DNA of 64,000 bases from Paenibacillus sp. P25 (lineage in GTDB: Bacteria > Bacillota > Bacilli > Paenibacillales > NBRC-103111), in NCBI GenBank assembly GCA_024704175.1, contig CP085629.1, positions 6,675,001 through 6,739,000 of the forward strand, read 5' to 3'. This document shows positions 1-10,164 of the stretch, piece after piece. Every line of letters begins with the position of its first letter. Position 1 is the stretch's first letter. Under the pieces are notes generated by a model. That model did no database searches. It saw only the letters and a program-made list of their open reading frames with translations, and was not told where the DNA came from. The translations under genes and the position numbers were made by a program.

Positions 1-73
1 TCGGCGTGATTCTTTTGGAACCGGTTTGTTTCATCTCCGAATCGTCCGGGTAATGAAGGACGAGGTGATGATC

Positions 74-292
74 ATGGAAAATCCAACGGTGAAATGCAGT
101 GTGGCCAACTGTGCCTATTGGGAAGAGGGCAACAACTGCAGCGCGGAAGTCATCATGATTGAAGTGGACGCCCACGCGGATAAGCCTCAGCCTCAGCACA
201 AAGGCGGGGAAGGCTACGATTCCCGTCATCACGACACGGCAAGTGGAATCACCGATACATGCTGTCAAACGTTTGCCGAAAGAAAGCATTAA
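74..292 (+). CDS. DUF1540 domain small Cys-rich protein
   Basis: This encodes a 72-residue protein with the cysteine spacing of DUF1540: Cys residues near positions 7, 12 and 20, then a CC pair near the C terminus. The family is small, probably metal-binding and without an assigned function. In-frame ATGs also exist at 53 and 68. I chose 74 because a GAGGTG ribosome binding site ends about six bases upstream and family members start just before the first Cys motif. The family assignment rests on the Cys pattern and the CxYW-type core; the function is unknown. Confidence 0.75.
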   Translation: MENPTVKCSVANCAYWEEGNNCSAEVIMIEVDAHADKPQPQHKGGEGYDSRHHDTASGITDTCCQTFAERKH

Positions 293-424
293 CTTCTCGG
301 CGGCCGAAGTCCATAGATTGCTCATCAACGGGACACCGATCCGGCGAATGGCCGTTCCGGGCAGTCCTCCCCTACACCCGAGCTTCGACCGCAACCCATC
401 TTACTTATGGAGGTCGTTATCAGC

Positions 425-598
425 GTGCAGTATATCCTTAGCTACAAAGGTAAAACATTAGGTCAGCCTATGACCCATGAGAAGGCCGAAATTATGCTGA
501 AGCAGCTCAGCCTCTGCATGAACAACCTGGAAATCGTGGCCTACAAGCCGCATGACCGGCGGTTCAGCCGTCGATGCGCAAGCAAATCGTTTGAATAG
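425..598 (+). CDS. small conserved-type hypothetical protein
   Basis: This is a 57-residue basic protein with no domain I recognise. It starts at a GTG preceded by GGAGG at 410-414. The ATG at 407 overlaps that ribosome binding site and is therefore unlikely to be the start. A strong terminator follows 34 bases after the stop, which supports a real transcription unit. The middle part reads like an amphipathic helix (LKQLSLCMNNLEIV) and the tail is Arg-rich. No function can be inferred. Confidence 0.5.
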   Translation: MQYILSYKGKTLGQPMTHEKAEIMLKQLSLCMNNLEIVAYKPHDRRFSRRCASKSFE

Positions 599-631
599 GA
601 AAGAATGATCACATATGCCGGAACACAGCCC

Positions 632-688
632 AAAAAAGCGGTGTTCGTTTTCCTGATGTACGGGAAGCGAATGCCGCTTTTTTTTAGT
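632..688 (+). terminator. rho-independent terminator
   Basis: A long hairpin has the arms GCGGTGTTCGTTTTCC and GGGAAGCGAATGCCGC around an eight-base loop, followed by a run of about nine T. It closes the unit of the two small genes upstream. Confidence 0.85.
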
Positions 689-715
689 TTTACTGGTATT
701 ATTTGAATCGCTGTA

Positions 716-744
716 TTGACAGAACATGACTCCCGGGTTAATCT
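716..744 (+). promoter_or_regulatory. sigma-A promoter of the DeoR-type regulator
   Basis: TTGACA at 716-721 is a perfect -35 box. It is followed by a 17-base spacer and TAATCT at 739-744 as the -10 box. The predicted start lies at about 751, inside a tandem repeat array, which suits repression by a bound regulator. Confidence 0.6.
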
Positions 745-748
745 AAAA

Positions 749-788
749 GAGCATTAATGAGCATAAATGAACATAAATAAACAGCATT
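749..788 (+). promoter_or_regulatory. tandem 10-bp operator-like repeats
   Basis: Three consecutive 10-base units, GAGCATTAAT, GAGCATAAAT and GAACATAAAT, are followed by AAACAGCATT. They sit just downstream of the predicted promoter. A closely related string, AAGCATAAATAAACA, occurs before ugpC at about 2988. I infer autoregulation by the adjacent DeoR-type protein; no binding data exist here. Confidence 0.5.
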
Positions 789-828
789 TGCTCATATGCA
801 TGCTTGATTTGAAGGGAGAAGGAGACAT

Positions 829-1592
829 TTGCTGGTCATGCGGAGAGAAAGCTGAGAATCGTCGAATATGTCCAAAGGCACCGTACCGTGTCGGTCGCGG
901 TGCTGGCCCGGGAGTTTCAAGTCCATGAAGCGACCATCCGCAGGGACCTGGCGGAGGCCGAGCAGGAGGGGCTTCTCAAGCGGACCCGCGGCGGCGTCAT
1001 TGTGGAGCAACTGACCCATGCCGAGCCCTCCTTCAGAGAGAGGACGAATGTGCGGCTCGAGCAGAAAATGCGCATCGGCCGGCTCGCTGCAAGCCTGGTG
1101 GAGGACGGCGATCATATCATGATCGACTCCGGCACGACGACCCTGCATATCGCGAGGAGCCTGGCCGCCCGGTCCAACATCACCGTGGTCACGAATGATA
1201 TGAACGTGGCGGCCGAGTCGCGGGATGCCCCGGGGGTGAAGGTCACCGTAACCGGTGGCGAGCTGTATCCGTCGAGCTACATGCTGAACGGGATGTTCAC
1301 CGATGAGATGCTGCGCTCGCTTCATGTGACCAAGGCCTTTCTCGGGACCCCCGCCATTCATGCGAAATACGGGCTGATGCATCCGGAAGCGCGGCTGGTC
1401 CCGGCCAAGCAGGGAATGATCCGGGCCGCCCAGGAAGTGATCGTCGTTGCCGACGATACGAAGCTCGGCAAGCTGTCCCTGCATACCGTGGCTCCGTGCA
1501 GCTCCATTCACACGCTGATCACCGGGAAGGAAGCCGGGGAAGACAGCATCAAGCCGTTTCAGGACGTAGGCATCCATGTCATGACCGTATAG
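829..1592 (+). CDS. DeoR/GlpR-family transcriptional regulator (frame break near the start)
   Basis: The protein has an N-terminal winged helix-turn-helix (around VAVLAREFQVHEATIRRDL) and a C-terminal DeoR sugar-phosphate sensor domain with the typical DSGTTT and VVADDTK motifs. Such proteins usually repress sugar or sugar-phosphate genes until a phosphorylated ligand binds. The first residues (from a TTG at 829 or ATG at 838, behind GGAG) are in another frame from the body; one base appears to be missing between 843 and 849. If the break is real, the only late start would be GTG 888, which would cut into the DNA-binding domain. The gene directly precedes the dehydrogenase and transporter cluster and probably controls it. 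Confidence 0.85.
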
Positions 1593-1675
1593 CATCCGGT
1601 GAATTGTTCACGGTCGCCGTAAGTAGCGGCCGGGAAATTCATATAAATCATTCATGGTAACGGAGGTGTGGCATC

Positions 1676-2771
1676 GTGGTCACGACAACAACGGGTACCG
1701 CCCAGTCACGCACTTTGCGGCTGGTGCAGCCCCATGTCATTCAGGAGCAAATCGTGGAAAGAGAATTGCGAAAGGGCTTTGTGGCGGTCGAACCGACAAT
1801 GGCAAGCATCTGTCACGCCGATCTCCGCTATTTCGGCGGGTCTGCGGAAGCCGGAGGTGCTGGCGAAGAAATTGCCGATGGCGCTGCTTCACGAAGGCAT
1901 CGGCAGGGTGGCGGAAGGCGAATCCGCGAAGCTGGCGGTCGGGCAGCGGGTCGTCATCGTACCCAATTTGCCCGGCTACCTGCTTCAGGATCTCGCGCCT
2001 GAGGATTGCTGCCCCGCCTGCCGGGGCGAGATTGCGGACAATTACTGCAGCCGCGGCAAGTTTCTGGGAAGCGGCACGGACGGAATCGCCCAAAGCCGGC
2101 TGGTACTGCCGGAGGCCTGCGTAATACCGATTCCGGATTCGGTGCCGGACGAGATCGCCGTACTGGCGGAGCTGTGCAGCGTATCGTACAGGGCGCTCAG
2201 AGCAGTAAGTCATTTGCTGAGCGGGGCCCGTGTCGCCGTCTTCGGAGACGGACCGGTAGGATATATCACGGCCGCCGTGCTGCATCACGCTTTCGGGATC
2301 GGCGAGGAACGCTTGACCGTATTCGGAGCGATAAGGGAGAAGCTGGATGAGTTCGCTTTCGCCCGGACCGAAATGGTGCAGAGCTATGATTTCCTTGCCG
2401 GTGACAAGGTGGATATCGTAGTGGAATGCACAGGCGGACGTTTTAGCGAAAGTGCGGTGAATCAAGGGATTGATCTGCTGAAGCCGGGCGGACATCTCAT
2501 TGCAATGGGAGTCAGTGAGGATCTGGTGCCGATCAACACGAGGGATGTGCTGGAGAAGGGGATCACGATCTACGGCAGCGACCGCAGCTCGGTGAAGGAT
2601 TTCGAGCAGGTGCTAAAGGTGATGGAGCGACCGGCCTGTCAGGACACTCTGAGAAGGCTGATTCCGAATAAGTATACTGTGGTGAGCAAGGCGGAAGACT
2701 TCGCTGGCGCAATGGAATCCGCCCTGTCTCACCGGGAATGGAAAAAAACCATCCTCGACTTCCGCTGGTGA
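1676..2771 (+). CDS. zinc-dependent dehydrogenase, TarJ-like (ribulose-5-phosphate reductase type)
   Basis: This is a medium-chain zinc dehydrogenase of about 364 residues. The catalytic lobe has SICHADLRYF (Cys zinc ligand), KKLPMALLHEGIG (His-Glu) and a structural-zinc Cys cluster near residue 115. A Rossmann motif GDGPVGYI follows, then a conserved LEKGITIYGSDRSSVKDFEQV. The SIC-AD-RYY-G...LRKKLPM-L-HE pattern and the GSSRSGSKDFEQV-like tail are those I associate with TarJ, the NADPH reductase making ribitol-5-phosphate for teichoic acid. Substrate remains inferred; another polyol-phosphate dehydrogenase is possible. GTG 1676 follows GGAGGTG. One extra base near 1840-1848 breaks the frame. 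Confidence 0.7.
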
Positions 2772-3096
2772 CACAGCGGGAGTCTACCCAGGATTGTATC
2801 ACAAAAACGGCCTGCTGTTAATCGGCGGGGAAAGAGAGGGGAGAAGTCAGGCTGATTTTGTAAGCGCAAACATTCGGCTTCGAACATCTTTCGACGTAAA
2901 CTGCGATTTATCCCTATTTTTCGAACATTTACGAAATCTTCATATGAGCATAACATTCAGAAAAAACTTCACGACTACAATGCAAATAAGCATAAATAAA
3001 CACAATTACGCAAAAGTGCTCGCTCGAACAGCATACTGCGAAAAAGGGGGCCGTGCGGCCGGAGCATCAACGTCATGACCCGTGAGGAGGATCACT
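2772..3096 (+). promoter_or_regulatory. AT-rich control region before ugpC with repeat motifs
   Basis: This 325-base stretch has no convincing gene. It contains GAGCATAACATT near 2946 and AAGCATAAATAAACACAATT near 2988. These resemble the repeats after the promoter of the DeoR-type gene (13 of 14 bases shared in the RCATAAATAAACA core). I infer an operator of the same regulator. No clear -35/-10 pair stands out. Confidence 0.4.
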
Positions 3097-4149
3097 TTGG
3101 CATCTATTGAATTTGTACAGGTTACGCAATCGTTCGGCAAGCATGTCATTATCAAAGACTTGAATTTGAAGATCGAGGACGGAAAGTTTACCGTGCTCGT
3201 CGGCCCGTCGGGCTGCGGCAAGACGACCCTGCTGCGGATGATCGCCGGGCTCGACCCGCAGACGTCGGGCTCGGTTCTGATCGACGGCAAGGATGTAACC
3301 CGCATTCCTCCGGGACAAAGAGGCGTGGCGATGGTTTTTCAGAACTACGCCATCTATCCTACCATGTCCGTCAGGGAGAACATCGAGTTTGGCCTCAAGA
3401 ACAATAAGGTGCCGAAAGAGGAGAGAAGCCGGCTGGTGGAAAGCATCAGCGCCACGGTCGGGCTGGCAGATTACCTGGACCGGAAGCCGTCGACATTATC
3501 CGGCGGGCAGCGGCAGCGTATTGCCCTGGCCCGGGCGATGGTGAAGAAGCCGTCCGTGTTTCTGATGGATGAGCCGCTGTCCAACCTCGATGCCAAGCTT
3601 AGGGTGCAGATGCGCATCGAGCTGATCGAAATGCATAAGAAGCTGGGCACGACTTTCGTCTACGTGACTCACGATCAGGTGGAGGCGATGTCCATGGCCG
3701 ATACGATCGTGCTGATGAATCAGGGGTGCATTCAGCAGGAGGCCGCTCCGGAGGTGATCTACCGGCGACCGAGCAATTTGTTTGCGGCCCAGTTTATCGG
3801 CGTTCCGCCGATGAATGTGGGCGAGCTCGGAGCGGACGGGGCGAAGTTCGGCTTTCGCCCGGAGAGCGCGGTGCTTACGAAGGAGCCCGGCGATTATCAC
3901 TATTCCGCACGCGGGACCATCGTCACCCGGGAGATGCTGGGAGCGGAGACGATTTATCAGGTAAGGACGGGCGGGCATGCTTTTATGATCAAGTGTACGG
4001 AGGACCTCTTCTCCGTAGACCAGGAGGTTTATGTCGGGGTAGACGCCGAGAAGCTCTTCTTCTTCGGAGCGGACGAGAACCGGGTCGACCGGAGCGATGC
4101 CCGTTACACCGATTACATGCGGGCGCTGAGGGGCGCAAGGGATGCGTAA
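3097..4149 (+). CDS. ugpC: ABC transporter ATP-binding protein, UgpC/MsmX type
   Basis: This is an intact 350-residue ATPase. It has Walker A GPSGCGKTT at residues 36-44, the Q-loop in VFQNYAIYP, the signature LSGGQRQR, Walker B VFLMDEP and a switch His in VTHDQ. A C-terminal OB/TOBE extension is typical of CUT1 sugar and glycerol-phosphate importers. The start is TTG 3097 behind GAGGAGG; an upstream in-frame GTG at 3082 lies inside that site. The gene overlaps the next permease by eight bases. It is the only importer ATPase in the window, so it may also power the ATPase-less importers at 9262-11038 and 19453-23098. That sharing is known for MsmX in Bacillus but only inferred here. Confidence 0.92.
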   Translation: MASIEFVQVTQSFGKHVIIKDLNLKIEDGKFTVLVGPSGCGKTTLLRMIAGLDPQTSGSVLIDGKDVTRIPPGQRGVAMVFQNYAIYPTMSVRENIEFGLKNNKVPKEERSRLVESISATVGLADYLDRKPSTLSGGQRQRIALARAMVKKPSVFLMDEPLSNLDAKLRVQMRIELIEMHKKLGTTFVYVTHDQVEAMSMADTIVLMNQGCIQQEAAPEVIYRRPSNLFAAQFIGVPPMNVGELGADGAKFGFRPESAVLTKEPGDYHYSARGTIVTREMLGAETIYQVRTGGHAFMIKCTEDLFSVDQEVYVGVDAEKLFFFGADENRVDRSDARYTDYMRALRGARDA

Positions 4150-5019
4150 CCGAAGCGTTTGGGAAGCGGTCCGTCCCTATGTGATGATCCTGCCCGCCAT
4201 GGCCGGCATTCTCCTGTTTGTCATCTATCCGGTGATTTACCTCATCAAACTCAGCTTTTACAAGTACAACCTGATGAACAAAGCGAAGAGCAAATTTATC
4301 GGGCTCGACAATTTCACCCAGATTTTCTCGCGGGAAGATTTCTACGGCGCGCTGGTCAATACGATCGTTTACACCGTCGGGGTGGTGGCGGCTACGATGA
4401 TCTTATCGTCGCTGATCGCCGTCTGGCTGAACCGGAAGAGCCGGTTCAACGCGGTGGTGCAAGCGGGCATCTTCACGCCGCATATCATTTCCATCGTCTC
4501 AGTCGCACTCGTGTGGATGTGGCTGATGGAACCGAGCCACGGCCTGCTGAACTTCCTGCTGAAGGCAGTCGGTCTGCCGACCTCCGATTGGCTGCAAAGC
4601 TCAAGCACCGCCATGATCTCCATCATTATCGTATCGGTATGGCAGAATATCGGCTATTTTACCTTGATTATCGTGGCTGCGCTCCAAAGCATTCCCCCAG
4701 CATCTACGAAGCGGCCGCACTCGATAACGCGAGCAAGTTCAAAGTGTTTTATAAGATTACCTTGCCGCTGATTTCGCCTCAGCTGTTTTTCATCTTGATT
4801 ATTATGACGATCGGCTCCTTCAAGGTGTTCGATACCGTGAAAATCATGACCGGCGGAGGCCCGAACGGCGCTACGACCACACTGGTGTATTACATTTACG
4901 AATTCAGGACCAACAGCATCGGCTACGCTTCCGCTACAGGCGTCGTGCTGATGGCGATCATCGCTCTTCTCACCTTCGTCTATTTCCGGTCGCTGGCTAA
5001 TAAGGTGCATTACCAATAA
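4142..5019 (+). CDS. ugpA: ABC transporter permease, UgpA/MalF type
   Basis: This CUT1 importer permease of about 292 residues has six membrane segments. The cytoplasmic EAA loop (EAAALDNASKFKVFYKITLP), which docks on the ATPase, is present near residue 195. A deletion of one C in the CCCCC run at 4694-4698 shifts the frame immediately before the EAA loop. The two halves join without loss if one C is restored. It lies between the ATPase and a second permease of the same operon. Confidence 0.88.
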
Positions 5020-5049
5020 CGCTGCAAACAACAAGGGGGTGTATAAGCG

Positions 5050-5883
5050 TTGGCGGCTTTGGAACTGCATTGGGTGAAACGAATACTGGGCTTCTTGCTG
5101 AAAGCCATCGTGCTGATGGTGTTCGTCACTCCGTTTCTATGGATGATCTCGACCTCGCTGCAGACGCTGCAGGAGACCCTGGCGTTTCCGCCCACGTGGA
5201 TTCCGTCGGTACCGCAGTGGGGCAATTTTACGGCGGCGATGAACGCAGGGCCGTTTCTGACCTATGCCAGGAACTCCTTCATCATTACGTTTTCCATCAT
5301 TATTTTGCAGCTTATCGTCATGATCCCGGCGGCCTACGCGTTTGCCAAATACCGGTTCGCCGGCAAAGAAATCTGCTTCAGCATGGTGCTGCTGGCGTTC
5401 ATGATCCCCGGGCAGGTGACGTTCATTCCCGTCTATCTCATGCTCGCGGACGCGGGGCTGATCAAGTCGCTCTTGCCCCAGATCATTCCGTTCATGTCGA
5501 ATGCCTTCGGGATCTTCCTTCTGCGCCAATATTTTATGCAGATCCCGCAGGAGATTATCGAATCCGCCAGGCTGGATAATGCGAGCGAGTTCAAGATTAT
5601 CCGCAAAATCATGATTCCGATGTCCATCCCGGCGCTCGCGACGATCGCGCTGTTCAGCTTCGTCAGCCATTGGAACGATTACTTCTGGCCGCTCGTGATG
5701 ACCGATTCGGCGTCCGTCCGGCCGCTGACGATGGGGATCGCCATGCTGCGGGAGACGGAAGGCATCAGCAACTGGCATATCATTATGGCCGGGAACGTGG
5801 TGCTCGTCGTTCCCATCCTGATCGTCTATCTCTTCGCTTCCAAGCAAATCGTCAGGGCGTTCGTTTATTCAGGGATTAAATAA
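5050..5883 (+). CDS. ugpE: ABC transporter permease, UgpE/MalG type
   Basis: This intact 277-residue permease starts at TTG 5050 after GGGGGTG. It has six predicted membrane segments and the EAA-type loop ESARLDNASEFKIIRKIMIP. With the preceding permease it forms the membrane channel of a CUT1 importer. The C terminus (KQIVRAFVYSGIK) is typical of the MalG/UgpE half. Confidence 0.9.
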   Translation: MAALELHWVKRILGFLLKAIVLMVFVTPFLWMISTSLQTLQETLAFPPTWIPSVPQWGNFTAAMNAGPFLTYARNSFIITFSIIILQLIVMIPAAYAFAKYRFAGKEICFSMVLLAFMIPGQVTFIPVYLMLADAGLIKSLLPQIIPFMSNAFGIFLLRQYFMQIPQEIIESARLDNASEFKIIRKIMIPMSIPALATIALFSFVSHWNDYFWPLVMTDSASVRPLTMGIAMLRETEGISNWHIIMAGNVVLVVPILIVYLFASKQIVRAFVYSGIK

Positions 5884-5920
5884 AGACAACATAATTTTAG
5901 CTAAATGGAGGGGTTCATCT

Positions 5921-7232
5921 ATGAAAAAGAAGGTTTCGGTCTGCTCTTATGGCGGCGGCGATGCTCTCCGGCGTGCTGGCCGGGTGCAGCGGAGGTCAGA
6001 CGCAGCAGCAGGCGGGCGGGAAAGAGCCGGCTCAGCAGTCAAGCGGCGGTGCGGGCGGCAAGGCGACCGTGCAGTTCTGGCACTCGCTCGGAGGCAAGAA
6101 CGGCGACTACCTGAACGCCATGATCAAGCGTTTCAATGAGACGCATGACAAGATCGAAGTGGTCGGGACGTTCCAGGGCTCCTATGACGAGACGGTCACC
6201 AAGCTGCAGCAGGCCGTGGCGGCGGGTACCGCGCCCGATGTGACGATGCTGGAGCGGGCGTATGTCCAAATGTTCGCCGATTCCGACGTGCTGGAGGATA
6301 TGACGCCTTATATGAAGAAATCGGGACTTAGCGCCGATGATTTCACGCCGGGTCTCATGGGCCACTCGACCTTCGATAAGAAGCTTGTATCGTCGCCTTT
6401 TAACCGCTCCACGCCGATATTGCATATCAACAAGACGCCGCTGGACGAGAAAGGGCTCTCCGTACCCAAGACATGGGACGAACTGAAGAAGGTGGCCAAC
6501 GCCTTGGTCGTGAAGGAAAACGGAGAGTATAAGCGCTACGGGTTTACAATGCCTTACGATACCTGGTATCCGATCGCCATGATCAGCCAGACCAAAGGCA
6601 AGTTCTTCAACGATGCGCAGACCTCGATCGGATTCGGCAACGGCGAGGGCGTGAAGGTCTTCTCCTTCCTGAAGGATCTGCAAAGCACGGGCGCCTTGTA
6701 CTACCCGCCGGCGCAGGATTCCGGGAATATCGTGAACCAGATGTTCAGCGGCGGGAAGGTCGCCATGATGTATCAGTCCACAGGGGTCATCGGCAGTCTC
6801 CTGGACACCGTGAAGTTCGATTATGTCACGGCGTTCATGCCGATGGATCAGGTCTATGCGACGCCAACCGGAGGGGCCAACGTGGCCTTGATGGCCGATT
6901 CGAAGAATAAAGAAGCGGCATGGGAGTTTATCCGCTGGACGATGACGGATCCGCAAGGCGGCCTGCAGTTTGTTTTGGATTCGGGGTACCTTCCTTTTAC
7001 CAAGAAAATGGTAGAATCGCAGCAGATCAAGGATCTGTGGGCGAAGCGACCGAACCGCAAAGTGGCTTACGATCAGCTTCAATACGCTACCGATACGAAC
7101 AAGAACGTGGCGTGGTCGCAGGTCATGCAGGAGTTCTTCAAAGCGATGCAGGCGATTATGTATGACAACAAGAGCATCGACGCTTCCTTGGATACGTTTA
7201 AGAAAGAAACCGAGCGCATTTTGAAAAAGTAA
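5921..7232 (+). CDS. ugpB: extracellular binding lipoprotein, UgpB-like
   Basis: This is a secreted solute-binding lipoprotein of about 437 residues with lipobox LAGC near residue 23. Several stretches match the glycerol-3-phosphate binder UgpB, notably FWHSLGGKNGD, SPFNRSTPILHINK and the late GYLPFTKK. ATG 5921 follows GGAGG; the signal peptide is out of frame with the mature part by one base near 5940. Position between the Ugp permeases and a glycerophosphodiesterase supports a glycerol-3-phosphate or glycerophosphodiester ligand. Ligand specificity is inferred from similarity and context. Confidence 0.85.
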
Positions 7233-7251
7233 ACGAGAGGAATGAAGTCGG

Positions 7252-8044
7252 ATGATCGAGCGGATTCAACACCACCCTTCCTATATTGTAGCCGGCCATC
7301 GCGGGTATAAGTCGGCTTACCCGGAAAATACGCTGCTTTCGTTTCAAAAGGCGCTGGAGCTCGGGGTTGATATGCTGGAGTTCGACCTCCGGTTCTCCAA
7401 AGACAAGGCGGTTGTGGTTATTCATGACGAAACCGTAGACCGGACGACGAACGGCTCGGGCAAAGTAAGCGACTTCGATCTGGAGGAGCTGAAACGGCTC
7501 GATGCGGGCGGATGGTTCGGCCCCGTGTTCGAGGGTCTGAAGATTCCTACGCTCAGGGAGCTCTGCTCCCTCCTTGAGGCCTACCCCAAGGTACTGCTCA
7601 ATGTGGAAATCAAACCGCAGGAGGAGGCCACAGCGGTGGCCGATCAGGCAATTGCGATACTGGAGGAATACGGCTTTCTTTCGCGCTGCGTGTTCACTTC
7701 CTTCGATGCGGACGTCATTGCCCATATCCATGACACGTATCACTTAAGAACTCAGGGCTTCCCCGGAGAGGTGATGTTAAACTATGTACCGGGTCCGGAA
7801 GGGACCCTGTCCAAGATGTGGGCCGTCGGCATTAGCATGAAGCTCTTGACGCCGCAGACTGGTTCGTGAGGTTCAGGAGCTGGGACTGCACGCCTGGAGC
7901 TACTGTCCTGACAACGATAAGCAGATGTATTATTCGATTGGTCGCGGGGCAACGCTGGTGACGGTCAACAACCCGGAGCCGGCGCTGCGGATCCGCGAGC
8001 AAATCGCCATAGGGGCCAATCCATCCAAGGAGGCAGGAATATGA
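7252..8044 (+). CDS. ugpQ: glycerophosphodiester phosphodiesterase
   Basis: This GDPD-family enzyme is about 264 residues, the usual length of the cytoplasmic UgpQ type. It carries GHRGYKSAYPENT (His, Arg and Glu-Asn ligands), LEFDLRFSKD (Glu, Asp) and IHDETVDRTTNG (catalytic His). It hydrolyses glycerophosphodiesters to glycerol-3-phosphate and an alcohol. There is no signal peptide, so it should act on imported substrate. A one-base insertion near 7857 creates a premature stop; the remaining 60 residues (WSYCPDNDKQMYYSI and on) continue in the next frame. The true stop overlaps the next ATG (ATGA). Confidence 0.87.
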
Positions 8045-9124
8045 ACCGTAATCATGGAAATGGAAGCGCCGTTACCCGTCTGGGCCTTGGCGGCAAGCGA
8101 TTGTTCAAGCTGGCGGCAGGCATTACGCTCTTAAGTCTTCTCCCGTGGGTCCCTTCCGGCGGTGCTTCCGCCGAGAAGTCGCCCTTGCACTCCAAGCGGT
8201 TCGTTCTATCCGCACCGGCGGCGGAGGTGATCCGGGACAAAGAGCTGCGCAACGGCACGGTCATGCAATCCTTTGCTTTCGATAACGTGAATCAGCGGAT
8301 TTATGTCGTGCAGCTGATGGCTGGCGGCCAGCGGCTTCCGGGCGAGAGCGCCCCGGTCAGCGGCTCGCGCCGGGATGCGAACGGAGATTTGACCCTGACA
8401 CAGCTGGACATGGAGGGTAACAAGCTGGGCTCCATGTTTCTGAAAGGACTCGGCCACGGTGTCCAGATCGGTGTGGAGACGGTGGGCGGCACCGCGTATT
8501 TATGGACGGAGACGGATGCCGTCACGGAAGGCAGCAGCTGGGTGGGGAACGCAGCTGGCCCGCTTCGCGTTCGAGGACGGCAAGATTCTGACGCCAAGCT
8601 CGCCGGAGCTGGAGAAATACCGGCTCATCGAGGGCGCTGACCGTACGACCGTGAATATCGACCCGGCGAACGGGCCGCTGACGATGCGCTACCGGAAGGA
8701 CGGGGCGTTCCATTTTGCCGTGTATGACTTGGAGCAGGTGAAGCGGAGGGAATTCGCGCCACTAGCCGATGTGCTTCAGCCGCAGGTGGGAACCTTCCAG
8801 GGCTTCGCCTCCTACGGAGGATACTTGTATTTGCTGGAGGGCAACTCCTACGGCTCCGGCGGCTCGACGGCGCCCACCGGGAATACGTATATCACGACGG
8901 TGGACTTAAAGACGGGGAATGTCTTGGATAAACAGCTCATTTCCGCCGGGGACGATCTGACCTTCCGCGAGCCGGAAGGGATGGCGATTCGACTGCCGGA
9001 CGCGGGGCACCCGCAGAAGGCCGAGCTCTGCTTCGGCTTTGCCTCGAGCTTCACGCCGCTCAGGCTGGCGAATATCTATGCGCTGGACCGGTCGCTGCCG
9101 ACCGAGAGCCGTCCCAATCGCTAA
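8041..9124 (+). CDS. secreted TagC-like (P68 RBP/TagC beta-propeller) protein
   Basis: The protein is about 361 residues with an N-terminal signal peptide ending near the ASA site at residue 43. The body shows the pattern I know from Bacillus TagC and related propellers: QSFAFDNVNQRIYVVQ, GHGVQIGVE...AYLWTE, GWGTQLARF, TFQGFASYGGYLYLLEG and FREPEGMAI. The fold occurs in phage receptor-binding proteins and teichoic-acid-associated proteins. Its function is unknown, but binding of wall polymer is plausible. A one-base shift near 8540 breaks the frame. It closes the ugp-like operon, which ends at a strong terminator. Confidence 0.75.
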
Positions 9125-9157
9125 GCATGCCTTGATGAAAATTCATAACCATAGAGG

Positions 9158-9199
9158 AACAGTCCGAGAATCGAATTCTTGGGCTGTTTTTGTTTTTTT
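9158..9199 (+). terminator. rho-independent terminator
   Basis: A 13-bp hairpin (AACAGTCCGAGAA with TTCTTGGGCTGTT, loop TCGAA) is followed by TTTTGTTTTTTT. It ends the ugp-like operon. Confidence 0.9.
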
Positions 9200-9261
9200 C
9201 TAAGCCGTTTCTAATTTTCGCATGTGAGAATGGGATTCAGAGGAAAGGAGGGAAGCGCTGT

Positions 9262-10132
9262 GTGCTGAGGCGTTTGGGCTTAAAGGAAGGATTCGCCGCA
9301 TTCTTGTTTTTGTTTCCCAGTCTGGCGGGCTTTGCCGTCTTCTTCCTGCTCCCGTTCGGGATGGGATTCTACTATTCACTGATGGACAGCCCGGTGGAAG
9401 GGTCCTTTGCCGGTTTGACGAATTACCGGGAGCCGCTGGCGAATCCCGTATTCCGCCGGGCGGCCGCCAATACCTTCCTGTTCACGGCGGTCAGCGTGCC
9501 GCTCAACATGCTGCTTTCGCTGGGGCTCGCCATGCTGCTTAACAGGAGGTCGCCGTTTCGCCAAATGTTCCGGATATCGTTCCTCAGTCCGCTTGCCGTA
9601 CCGGTAGCGTCGGTTGTGCTCGTCTGGAAAGCGATATTTGACCTCCATGGATCTCTCAACGGATGGCTCGAAGCTTGGGGGATCCATCCGAAGGATTGGA
9701 TGGAGAGCGGGGCGGCCATGTTCGTGGTCATTATCGTCTACCTGTGGAAAAATATCGGCTACAATATGGTGCTGTTTCTCGCGGGCCTGCAGAATATTCC
9801 GGCCGACTACTACGAAGCGGCGTCGATCGACGGAGCGGGCAAATTCAGACAGTGGCGGGCGATCACGCTGGTCTACCTGACCCCGACCGCATTCTTCGTC
9901 TTTATTATGTCGATCATCAATTCGTTTAAGGTGTTTCGGGAGACGTACCTGCTCGCCGGAGATTATCCGGATCCTAGCATTTACATGCTGCAGCATTACA
10001 TGAACAACCTGTTCAAGTCGCTCGATTATCAGAAGCTGACGTCGGTCGCCTTCCTCATGGCGCTGGTGATCGTGCTTGCTGGTCTGGATTCTGTTTCTGG
10101 CGGAGCGGCGCATCGGCAGGTCGCTGGAGTGA
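9262..10132 (+). CDS. carbohydrate-type ABC permease, MalF half
   Basis: This six-segment CUT1 permease has the EAA loop EAASIDGAGKFRQWRAITL. I start it at GTG 9262, ten bases after AAAGGAGGG. A frame break near 10078 hides the natural end; in the next frame the protein finishes LVWILFLAERRIGRSLE with a stop at 10130. Without that correction the reading frame runs on into the next permease, giving a false fusion. First gene of the locus; no ATPase gene is adjacent. Confidence 0.85.
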
Positions 10133-10164
10133 AGGCCGGTCCGTTCCCGGAAAGGAGGCTTCGG

